From assembly GCF_000281045.1 (NCBI RefSeq), contig NW_008246100.1:339850-388221 (forward strand): a stretch of 48,372 bases of DNA, written 5' to 3'. Shown in pieces: positions 40,326-48,372 of the stretch. The position numbers were made by a program, and so were the translations under genes. Under the pieces are notes generated by a model. The model was not told where the DNA came from. It was given only the letters and a program-made list of their open reading frames with translations, and ran no database searches. Positions within the stretch are counted from its first letter, which is position 1. Each line of letters starts with the position of its first letter. The DNA is from Saprolegnia diclina VS20. Lineage: Eukaryota; Oomycota; Saprolegniomycetes; Saprolegniales; Saprolegniaceae.

Positions 40326-42594
40326 TTAGGGCATGGCCTGGAGGGCGCGGGCCGCAAAGAACTGCACGTCGCCATCCGGGTCTTGGAGAAGCGCGTGCAG
40401 GCACGGCTGGCCCGACGTCGCTAGCACGGCCGCGTCGACGGGACCCACCATGGATTCCAGCGTCTTGGCCACGTTGAAGCGGATGTTGGGCACCGGGTCC
40501 TACCGAAAACAACGTCGTCAGTTGCAGAACGGCGACGACGACGGAGCGCACCGCGGCCAGCTCGAGCACGATCGGGAGAAGCGTGGCTTGGATCGCGTCG
40601 GACGGCATCACTTGCGCCAACACCTAATGCGATAGATCAACAAGATGTCTAAGCTCTTGGTGGACCTTGACGGCGCGCAGCGAGATCATGCGGTAGAGGT
40701 AGTTCGGGTTCGAGTGCATCGTAAATATTCTGGGCACGATGTGTTGCCGGGCCCAGTCGACGCCAAAGTGCTGTGTCAAGCGCTGCAGATTCAGCGCCGC
40801 GGCCTCGCGGATCGAGAAGACGCTGTCGCAGAGCCAGCTCATGCACATCTCCATGAGATGTTCCTCGAAGTACGAGACGCCGAGCTGCGACGCCAGCGTT
40901 GGCACAAACTCGATGATCGCAAGGCGCACGCGCCACTGCCGGTCCTCGGCCAGCTGCACGATCGCTGGCAAAAGGGACTGCGAGAGCTGATCGATGCCCA
41001 CAACGTCGTTCACGTGATCGAGGTTCGAGATGATGTTGAGACGCACTTCCGAGTTGTCGTCCGAGAGCAGCTACATCATTCATGCAGCCACAGGACTCTA
41101 CCCCATGCGTGTGTACCTGGAGAAAGAGCGGCAAGAGATGCGCCACCGCATGCTCGCGGCCCAAGTACGGCGCCATCTTCATGACGACCGACGCCAGCGA
41201 CGCGCGGACGTGCTCGGACGGGTCCCGCGCCAAGGCCGTGCACGACGGAATCACCTTGGCCACGAGCTGGGCCGGGTGGATAAAGGCCGACGCGCCGTGC
41301 GTCTTGGCCGCTGCAATCGTCTTGACCTCGGCTTCCGTGTCGCCCAACAGCGGGACCAAGCACGTGTCGCCTACGCAACACTATTTAGACACCGAGCACG
41401 AAGAATAAATCAATCGCGTACAAATGGTCGTGCTCGCCACCTCGGGCCCAACGGCCTGGCAAATCTCGGGGAGCTTGTTGCCGACTGACCACCGGACGCG
41501 CCACGCCGTGTCCTTGGCGGCCGCGCAAATGATAGGAATGAGCTGCGTCATCTTGACGTCTTCGGGTACGAGCTGCGCGAGGGCGACCGCGTTGTCGACG
41601 GTTTGGAGGCGCACCGAGTCTTGACGATCTTGCGCGAGCGAGATGAAGAGTGGCATGAGCTCGTTGTTGGCCGTCGCCGCGTCCGTCTATGCAGGCGTTA
41701 TGACGGCAAAGGTGTAGCGCAAAACGCACGCACCAGCAGCGCAAACGAACCTAACGCCGTCGACGCGGCCTTGCGCACGAGCGGAAGGTCGTCGCGGCAG
41801 AGCTGGCCAAACATGCCCCGCATTTCGGCTTGGATCGCCGGCGTCAATGCATTGTAGCCCACTTGGAAGAGACTGCACGCAGCGATGCGCGACGTGTACC
41901 TACTCGATGCGTGAGCAAGGCTGTCGTGTGCAAGCGATATGCGAACCAGTCGCGCGTCACGAGGCGGCGCAAGACTGCCACAAAGTGCTCGGTAATGTGC
42001 TCTGGCGACATTTGCTGCACGACCTTGACCATCGACTTGCACGCCTACGCATGCATGTCGCCACTGCGACGACATAATTTTTCTGGTGTTACCATGTCGC
42101 GGACCGCGGCTTCATCCACGGCCACGAGGGTTTCGAGCAAGAAAAGCAAGTGATACGCATTGAGCGCACCGCCGACGAGTTCGACAAATTCGCCTGCATG
42201 AAGCGTGAGACCATGAGACTACAATGCAGTCTTTGAATGTACCAAGCTCTTGCGCAAGCGCCAGGAGGATCTCGTCGTCGTCGTCCAAGGTCTCTTTGCA
42301 CCACTCGTATGAGGCCCATGTGTCGGGCGAGGATCGCAGTACCGTTAAGAAACGGAAGTAGCTCGTCACGCGTGCGCTGTGGGCCGAGCGCCGAGGCTAC
42401 ATGCAAGGCCATGAGCGACGGCGACGCGCAGGCTCGTGGTACCAATCACTTGCACCTTCTTGATCGCTTGCAGCCGCAGCTTGGCGTCGTCATGGCGCAG
42501 CTCGTCGACCAAGACGGCTACGGCGTTGATCGTCCCATCGTCTAGGCAGCGCCATGAGCTCCATGTTGCGCCGCCGACCATGCGTACCTTCCAT
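40326..42594 (-). CDS. PPP2R1A: Protein phosphatase 2A scaffold subunit A (PR65)
   Basis: Twelve exons (reverse): 42588-42594, 42443-42541, 42343-42396, 42243-42293, 42093-42193, 41947-42044, 41734-41899, 41422-41686, 41117-41370, 40666-41070, 40552-40623 and 40326-40499. They give 581 residues, against 589 in animals. It is the HEAT-repeat scaffold that joins the PP2A catalytic and B subunits. Diagnostic segments are [70 protein letters not shown] and [16 protein letters not shown]. The first exon is only 7 nt (ATG GAA G). It gives [10 protein letters not shown], which aligns with the family N-terminus. The introns are 42 to 52 nt; one ends AAAG and one GCAG. Confidence 0.93.
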
Positions 42595-43198
42595 CGCGTC
42601 TACCGTCACCTCTCTCGCGCGGTCGCTGAAGTCGCTCCGTCGCTGGAATTAGCTTGTGGGGAGAAGACACAAGCCAAATGTATGGGGTGCTTGAAACCTC
42701 TCATACATAATATCTAAACCACATGCATTCCAAGAGGTTTCGACCCGTTTCCTGAGTTGCTCCGTCGAGCAACTTGATTCTGCTGCTTTCGAATTCCTTG
42801 TCGTCGTCCTTGGTCTTTTCATCAACAATCAAGTCACGTGTCTAGTGTACTAACTACAAAATCATACCAAACTAACTAACTAACGCGTGGCCAAGATCCT
42901 GCGTCCAGGATACGTCCGTGTCGCAGACCGACTCGATATCTTTCTGACCCAACTGAAACAAGCCAAGGTACTCGGACCCTACCTCAGCTCTACTCGGGCT
43001 CTCATTGCTTTATTATATATGATCATTCACTGGAAGCTAGCCGATCGCAGGCTGCCACGGACGAGGCGACCACACTTGGAAATACCCCTAACCTCCGTCG
43101 CTGGCGGTTGAGATGCAACACATACATACACGTCAATCGTGGACGTTATACAACCGAGACGCAGGGATACACAAGCTATGCATTGGTGCGGCCAGTGG
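42595..43198. other. Intergenic interval upstream of PP2A-A with two inverted repeats
   Basis: No gene is seen. GAAACCTCT (42693-42701) pairs with AGAGGTTTC (42733-42741). AGTTGCTC-CGTC-GAGCAACT (42755-42774) is a perfect hairpin with a four-base loop. Both lie 100 to 180 bases before the PP2A-A start, so they could be protein-binding sites. Confidence 0.4.
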
Positions 43199-44372
43199 CT
43201 ACGTCGACGCGCGGCTGGTCGAAGCTGCTGACGCGCGGTTCGAACGCTGTTTGTGGTTTTCATACTCTTGGTCGTCGGTGGGCAGCTCAAAGCGACAGAC
43301 GGGGCAGGAGTTGTGCTATGCATATTCGTACATGGACTCGAAGGCAGAAGGATCATCCTACTTGGGCCAGCCAGGGCAAGATGCAGTCCGGATGAAAGTC
43401 GTGGGTGCAAGGCAGCCTTCGGATCTCGTCTTTGACGGCAAACATGTCCTTGCACACGGCGCAGTCCTGGTTCTTGGCCACGTCCTCCTACACGATGCAT
43501 GCATGTGGCGTCCGCCATGATGCTTCACTGTAGTGTACCTCGGTGATGTGCACGACGGGCAGGCTCTCGACGACCGACTTGGAGGCGGGTGGCGCGCCAT
43601 GCTATAGACGCGGTGGCTTCGTACGGCAAGGTTGACTGGCGCTGTACCTGGGTCGGGTCGTTTTGCATCAGGTGGTTGATGATGGTCGAGATGTTGCCAA
43701 AGGCGTAGTCGCCAATGGTCGCGGGGGCACCTTGCCCGGGTTGCATCTGGAGCATCGACCCGATCGCGTTCAAGAGGCCCGAGCCGCCGATCGCGTTGCC
43801 ACCCGAAATGTACACTTCGACGGGGCGGCCGCTGCCGGTGCGTGTGAAGATGCGGTTGCGCGTGGTACGGGCGGCGCCGTTGGACGTCGCCTCAAACAGC
43901 CTACGTCGTCCTTGAGCACACTCGTTTCGAGCGTTGTCGTCAGTAGCATACGGTCCTGCACGGCGCCCATCCTCTCGGCGAGGCAGCGCCTGTGCGTACG
44001 GTGCGTTTGCCTACAGAAGGTCCATGACATCCACCGACGTTGGATCGGTCCTTGAACCTCGATCGACGCGGCGCGATCGGCATCCAGGCGCGCAGGCAGC
44101 TCCAGCCGGAACATGCCAGGAGGCGACGCGTCCTGCTCCTCGTCGCGCGGAGGCTCGGCCGTCGGCGGCACAAAGTTCTGGGGCCGGTCCGCAGCGTCCT
44201 GTTCCAGCTCCTCGACGAAGCAGCCGCCGCAGCCCTGGCACTCGAGCTCGTGCGACTCGACGTTGAAGATCGTCGCGACGTTGGACGCACACTCGTGGCA
44301 CCAGTACGTTGGCGCTGCGGTCGGCGCCGTCTCGCGCGGCAAGGTCGCGTCGACGTCCGTGCTCGCGACCAT
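43199..44372 (-). CDS. RNF126/RNF115-like RING-H2 E3 ubiquitin ligase
   Basis: Six exons (reverse): 44058-44372, 43952-44010, 43648-43900, 43539-43601, 43362-43487 and 43199-43315. They give 310 residues, the same size as human RNF126. An N-terminal zinc ribbon (YWCHECASNV...ELECQGCGGCFVEEL, about 28-62) is typical of this subfamily and binds substrates or BAG6-type partners. A Gly/Asn-rich middle includes the IGDYAFGNISTIINHLMQN segment that precedes the RING. A C-terminal RING-H2 (CAVCKDMF, LPCTHDFHPDCILPWL, SCPVCRFELP) recruits E2. The introns are 46 to 51 nt. The expected role is quality control of mislocalised or membrane proteins, based on family knowledge. Confidence 0.9.
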
Positions 44373-45102
44373 CGTGCTCTTGCTGGCAATGGGAATTCTG
44401 GGTAAAACCCGGCGTTTTGCCCTCAAAATAGACTGACTATCGGCGCATTTCATTCGCCCGTGCCACTTCCCATACAAACACCAAGCTTGTGGACAAGGGT
44501 CTTTCGGAATCCCACCGATTGCAAGCAGCCGTTGGAGGTTTAACCCACATCGTTTGTCCCACACTCGACCGATCTTCTGCGCCGGCAACGACGCCATGCG
44601 AAGCACGAGAGAGATGCAACGCAGCAGATCAATGCGCGTGGTTGCCCAAGCAGACTGCTTCGCTCTGCCATTCCATCGCATCTCGTTGCTCCTTGCAAGC
44701 CATTTCATGGCGACCTTGCGGCTACATGCAGCAAATAAGGCAGGACGCTAGCTCGCCAACGAGACCTTCAACATTGCGATAGAGGTGGCGCAAGTCCGAC
44801 ACGATTGCGCGGGACATGCCACGGACATATCGTGCTGCGCCAGGCGGCGTTGGAAAGGCCATGTCTACGAGGCGAGATTGCATTTTGCTGCAAGGTCGCT
44901 CGTCAAATGGGACCGACGAGGGTGGGACGCGCGGAGGCGAGTCATCCACGAACACGTCCCTGGCCACCCACAGCTCGGAGCAGCGCACCCAAGGATGGCC
45001 GTCAGTCTCGTCCAGTCCCATTCCGAGGTCGACGATCATCGTTGATGTTCCAATGTATCTTGGTCATTTGACAACCGGCATCGAACGGCGCCGACGTTTC
45101 CG
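44373..45102. other. Divergent intergenic interval, with the uncertain frame below
   Basis: The interval lies between the RING gene start (reverse) and the ABC transporter start (forward). TCATTTGAC at 45064 could be the transporter's initiator. Confidence 0.35.
44722..45039 (-). CDS. Doubtful hypothetical protein (105 aa)
   Basis: A reverse frame of 105 codons starting MIVDLGMGLDETDGHPWVRC has moderate third-position GC and ends in a Cys-rich tail. A 51-nt phase-0 intron (GTTGAAG...CATGTAG) could extend it instead to a HEMACKEQRDAMEW segment. Its start is only 63 bp from the divergent ABC transporter start. No family is recognised; it may be chance or relic sequence. Confidence 0.25.
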   Translation of the reverse strand: MIVDLGMGLDETDGHPWVRCSELWVARDVFVDDSPPRVPPSSVPFDERPCSKMQSRLVDMAFPTPPGAARYVRGMSRAIVSDLRHLYRNVEGLVGELASCLICCM

Positions 45103-48100
45103 ATGGGTCGCACCAGCTATGCCGAGGTGCAGACGCCCCAAGGCCTCGAGGCGGCAGCGACGACGCATCCCGTCGAGTCGGCCAATCGCTTCTCGTTTGC
45201 GCTCATGCTCTGGATGGATGGCTTGATCCGCCGAGGCGCCAAGGAGCCGCTGCAAGAGAACGACGTGTGGCTGCTGCCGAGCGGTGACACGGCGGCGGCC
45301 CTCAGCGCACGCTTCGCAGCCGAGTGGGCCATCGAGAAGACGCGCCCGACACCTCGCTTCCACAAGGCGCTGTGGCGCACGGTGCGTCGCCGGCTCTATT
45401 GCACGCTCGGGCTCTACCTTCTCTACTCGTTCATCATGCTGCTGCAGCCGATCGTGATCAAGTCGCTTTTGCAGTTCATGCAAGGCAAGCCGACGTCGCT
45501 CGGGATCGAGTCGGGGTACGGCCTCGCGGCGCTGCTGACGGTTGTTTCGCTCGTTGCGGTGACGATCATCGACTTTGGCCAGCTGCTCGCGTCCAACCTC
45601 GGCTGCAACGCCAAGACGATCATCATGGACGTCGTCTACCACAAGAGCCTCAAGCTCTCGGGCTTTGCAAAGCGCAGCATGTCCTCTGGCGAGATTGTCA
45701 CCTTGTCCGGCGTCGACTCGGAGCGGCTTTTCGACGGCTTCCTCATCGGCCCATGGAGCCCGACGGCGCCGATCTCGATCGCGGCCATCTTTGTCATGAT
45801 CGGCTTTGAGCTCGGCTACGTCGTCGGGCTCGTCGGCTGCGCCTTCATGTACCTCATCCTGCTTCTCGGGTACCTCTCGGCCAAGACGGTCGGCGAGACG
45901 CGCCGGCGCCTTCTGAACGTGCAGTCCGAGCGCGTCAAGCTCACGAACGAGGTGCTCCAGGGCATCCGCGTCGTCAAGATGTACGGCTGGGAGCGCGACC
46001 TCGAGGCGGCCATCGATCGCATTCGCGCGCAGGAGCTCGTGTTTCTCAAGGAGTACCACCGCCGACGCGTCTTCAACACGGCGGCGCTCTCGGTCGCACC
46101 GGCCATTTGTCTCGCCTTGTGTTTGCTCCTCTATGTCGCGCAAGGCAACACGCTCTCGCCCGACAAAGCCTTCACGGTGCTCGCCTACATGAACGTCGCG
46201 CGGCTGCCGTGCTACAACTTTTCCAACGGCAGCCTCTTTGTGCAGGAGGCCATGACGTCCTGCGACCGCGTCGGCGCCTACTTGCTCGCGGACGAAGTTG
46301 CCGAGTCGATGCCGACGGGCGATGCGTGCGGCGAGGTGCCCGACGTGGCCATCACGGACGGTGATTTTACGTGGCACGGAAGCCCGTCCACCGACGCCGA
46401 CCCGTCGCTGCCGTTGACGCTGCGCAACATCCACCTCCACCTCGCCCCTGCCTCGCTCACCATCGTCGTCGGCGCCGTCGGCAGCGGCAAGTCCAGCCTC
46501 GTCTCCGCTCTCCTCGGCGAGATCCACCAAGTACGCGGCACCCGCCACGTCACCGGCAACGTCGCCTACGTCAGCCAAGAGCCCTGGATCCAACACGACA
46601 CGCTGCGCAACAACATCCTCTTTGCCGACGCCTTTGACGACACCAAGTACAACGCAGTGCTCTCGGCCTGCCAGCTCACGTCCGACTTGCGCATGCTGCC
46701 GGACGGCGACCGCACCGAGATTGGCGAGCGCGGTATCAACTTGAGTGGCGGCCAGAAGGCGCGCGTGAGTCTCGCCCGTGCCATGTACCGGACCGAGGCG
46801 GACATCTACTTGCTGGACGACCCGCTGAGCGCGCTGGACGTGCACGTGGCGGGCGCCGTGTTTCGGGACTGTGTGCAAGGTCTCTTGGCGAGCAAGACGA
46901 CGCTATTGGTGCTCAACAGTCACTACCATCTGCTGCCGCACGCAGACCGTATCGTGGTTATGGTGGACGGTGCGATCGCGGCTGACGGACCGTTTGACAT
47001 GGTGAAGGCGCAGTTTCCGGACCTCCAGAGCTTTGCAGAAGGCGAGGAAGAGACGAAGGCGAAAGACGCTGCTGACGCCAAGAGCCGTGCAACACCAGAG
47101 GCAGCCAAGCCGAGCGGTGATGGCAACCTCGTCGCCAAGGAAGATCGCGAAGTCGGGGCGGTGGCCACGAGCATTTACGCCACGTACCTCAGCTTTAGCG
47201 GCCACGGCCCGCTCTTTGTCTTTGCATCCGTCGGCGCCGCCTTTACGATCTCGCAGGCCGCGCTCGCGCTGCTGGATTGGTTCATGGGCCACTGGGCGAA
47301 CACGCCGTCGATGGCTGGCGCGGTCTCTTCCGCGTGGATCTACGTGGGCATCATGCTCGGTGCGGTTGTGTTGATTTGCGGCCGCATTATCTACGGTCTC
47401 CTGCTCGTCATTCGCTGCTCCAAGACGCTCCACGAACGGCTGTTTGCCAAGGTCTTATCGGCGCCCGTCACGACCTTCTTTGACGTTGTGCCGGTTGGTC
47501 GGATCCTGAACCGGTTCTCGAGCGATCTCGACCAAGTCGACTCGCAGATCCCGTACTTTGGGCTCTTGTTTTTGCAATTTTTCTTCCAAAACCTCGCGGT
47601 TGTCGTGGTCTGCGCCGCGACGTCGCCGTACGTGCTGCCGCTGTATGTGCCCATCTTTTACGCGTTTTACAAGCTCCAAGCCTACTACAATTTGACGTCC
47701 GGCGAGCTCAAGCGCATGGACTCGACGTCGCGGTCGCCCGTCCTCAACACGATCTCGGAGACGATCAACGGCCTCTCGACGATCCGCGCCTTCCGCATGA
47801 GCAGCGACTTTGCCGCCAAAAGCCGCGCGATTCTCGACAACAACTTGCGCTTCTTCTCGCTCTATCGGACGTCATCGCGTTGGATGCAGATGCGCCTCGA
47901 TTGGCTCTCGGTCGCCGTCATCGCCGGCGTCGCCTTCATCTCGGTCGCGTCGAGGAGCGTCGTTGGTGTCATCGCCGCCGGCCTCGCGATCACGTACGCA
48001 GCGCAAATGTCCGGCTTCCTCTCGCGCACGACCATGACGTACTCGTACGTTGAAAACACAATGACATGCGTCGAGCGCCTCGAGCACTATGCGACCTTGC

Positions 48101-48372
48101 CAACCGAGGGTGACACCAAGCTCGTCACGGCAACCGTCGACGCGTCGTGGCCTGTGAAAGGCGTCGTCACCTTTGACCACTATGCGATGCGGTACCGCGA
48201 CCACCTCGACCTCGTCCTCAAGGACGTGTCGTTCACCGTGCCGGCCGGCGCCAAGGTCGGCATCTGCGGCCGCACCGGCTCGGGCAAGAGCTCGCTCATG
48301 GTCGCGCTCTTCCGCATGGTCGAGGCCGCCTCTGGTCGCATCCTCATCGACGGCGTCGACCTCGCCTCCATC
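45103..48372 (+). CDS. ABCC (MRP-type) transporter, 3' end beyond window
   Basis: The first 1,090 codons are uninterrupted and run off the window. It is a full ABC exporter of the ABCC family without the extra N-terminal TMD0. The soluble start (NRFSFALMLWMDGLIRRGAK, as in MRP proteins) precedes TMD1. NBD1 has Walker A GAVGSGKSS (about residue 457), YVSQEPWIQ at the Q-loop, signature LSGGQKARVSLARA (about 547) and Walker B IYLLDDPLSALD. A charged linker with Lys/Glu repeats leads to TMD2, which ends in VENTMTCVERL. NBD2 starts with GRTGSGKSS near the window edge. The likely function is ATP-driven export of conjugated organic anions or drugs. It has no introns in the visible part. Confidence 0.93.
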   Translation, partial: MGRTSYAEVQTPQGLEAAATTHPVESANRFSFALMLWMDGLIRRGAKEPLQENDVWLLPSGDTAAALSARFAAEWAIEKTRPTPRFHKALWRTVRRRLYCTLGLYLLYSFIMLLQPIVIKSLLQFMQGKPTSLGIESGYGLAALLTVVSLVAVTIIDFGQLLASNLGCNAKTIIMDVVYHKSLKLSGFAKRSMSSGEIVTLSGVDSERLFDGFLIGPWSPTAPISIAAIFVMIGFELGYVVGLVGCAFMYLILLLGYLSAKTVGETRRRLLNVQSERVKLTNEVLQGIRVVKMYGWERDLEAAIDRIRAQELVFLKEYHRRRVFNTAALSVAPAICLALCLLLYVAQGNTLSPDKAFTVLAYMNVARLPCYNFSNGSLFVQEAMTSCDRVGAYLLADEVAESMPTGDACGEVPDVAITDGDFTWHGSPSTDADPSLPLTLRNIHLHLAPASLTIVVGAVGSGKSSLVSALLGEIHQVRGTRHVTGNVAYVSQEPWIQHDTLRNNILFADAFDDTKYNAVLSACQLTSDLRMLPDGDRTEIGERGINLSGGQKARVSLARAMYRTEADIYLLDDPLSALDVHVAGAVFRDCVQGLLASKTTLLVLNSHYHLLPHADRIVVMVDGAIAADGPFDMVKAQFPDLQSFAEGEEETKAKDAADAKSRATPEAAKPSGDGNLVAKEDREVGAVATSIYATYLSFSGHGPLFVFASVGAAFTISQAALALLDWFMGHWANTPSMAGAVSSAWIYVGIMLGAVVLICGRIIYGLLLVIRCSKTLHERLFAKVLSAPVTTFFDVVPVGRILNRFSSDLDQVDSQIPYFGLLFLQFFFQNLAVVVVCAATSPYVLPLYVPIFYAFYKLQAYYNLTSGELKRMDSTSRSPVLNTISETINGLSTIRAFRMSSDFAAKSRAILDNNLRFFSLYRTSSRWMQMRLDWLSVAVIAGVAFISVASRSVVGVIAAGLAITYAAQMSGFLSRTTMTYSYVENTMTCVERLEHYATLPTEGDTKLVTATVDASWPVKGVVTFDHYAMRYRDHLDLVLKDVSFTVPAGAKVGICGRTGSGKSSLMVALFRMVEAASGRILIDGVDLASI

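Noticed and set aside
41900-41952. A GC-AG intron in the PP2A gene (GCATAT donor after the GACTGGTTC codons).
   Set aside because: A normal GT donor three bases earlier (GTTCGC) keeps the frame and gives RDWYTSR, which matches the family better.
45064-46878. A 604-codon reverse frame across the ABC transporter.
   Set aside because: The forward frame carries unmistakable Walker and signature motifs; the reverse frame is an antisense shadow.

Overview
The window looks like nuclear DNA of an oomycete, most likely one of the Saprolegniales (an inference from several signs together). It is gene-dense and GC-rich. Its introns are very short (38 to 89 nt, most 43 to 52 nt) and nearly all end in TAG. 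It carries lineage-typical protein types: START-domain and START/FYVE proteins, ankyrin families, a FYVE-bearing formin and an ABCC transporter. Some genes have CCAAT boxes and a TCATTYY-type initiator just upstream of the ATG. I rebuilt spliced gene models by hand by requiring frame continuity across about 80 introns; intron and exon ends are predictions.

Layout, left to right. (1) 1-110: the 3' end of a long-chain acyl-CoA synthetase. (2) 299-2959: a PH-START-START-membrane protein with a degenerate 2-oxoacid dehydrogenase acyltransferase (CAT) domain. (3) 4647-6263: a START/FYVE protein. (4) 6842-8223: histidinol-phosphate aminotransferase. (5) 8335-8836 (-): a small membrane protein. (6) 9149-12159: a 974-residue protein with F-x-P-x-[IL] repeats and a RanBP2-like zinc finger. 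(7) 12491-21068: an ankyrin block. Two forward genes (AnkA, AnkB) encode one ankyrin repeat per exon; between them lie a reverse ankyrin gene with 84-bp tandem repeats and a PIF/Harbinger transposase remnant. (8) 21363-26273 (-): a GOLD-RUN-FYVE-FH2 formin carrying seven WH2-like motifs. (9) 26828-27773: an unknown protein. (10) 28096-30272: a MAU2/SCC4-like cohesin loader. (11) 30311-30555 (-): a spliced 64-residue protein. (12) 31381-31851: SKP1. (13) 32610-33902: a WGR/WWE protein. (14) 34071-35246 (-): a disordered protein. (15) 36636-38380 (-): mitochondrial IF-2. (16) 39335-40154: an acidic, probably nuclear protein. (17) 40326-42594 (-): the PP2A scaffold subunit in 12 exons. (18) 43199-44372 (-): an RNF126-like RING E3. 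(19) 45103-48372: an ABCC transporter that runs off the window.

The genes are a mix of housekeeping functions (translation, histidine synthesis, cohesin loading, ubiquitin ligation, phosphatase scaffold) and lipid or membrane-actin functions (START, FYVE, RUN/GOLD formin, ABC transporter). I see no operon-like or pathway cluster. The most unusual features are the exon-per-repeat ankyrin genes, the formin architecture, the START-CAT fusion, and the uniform class of tiny introns.
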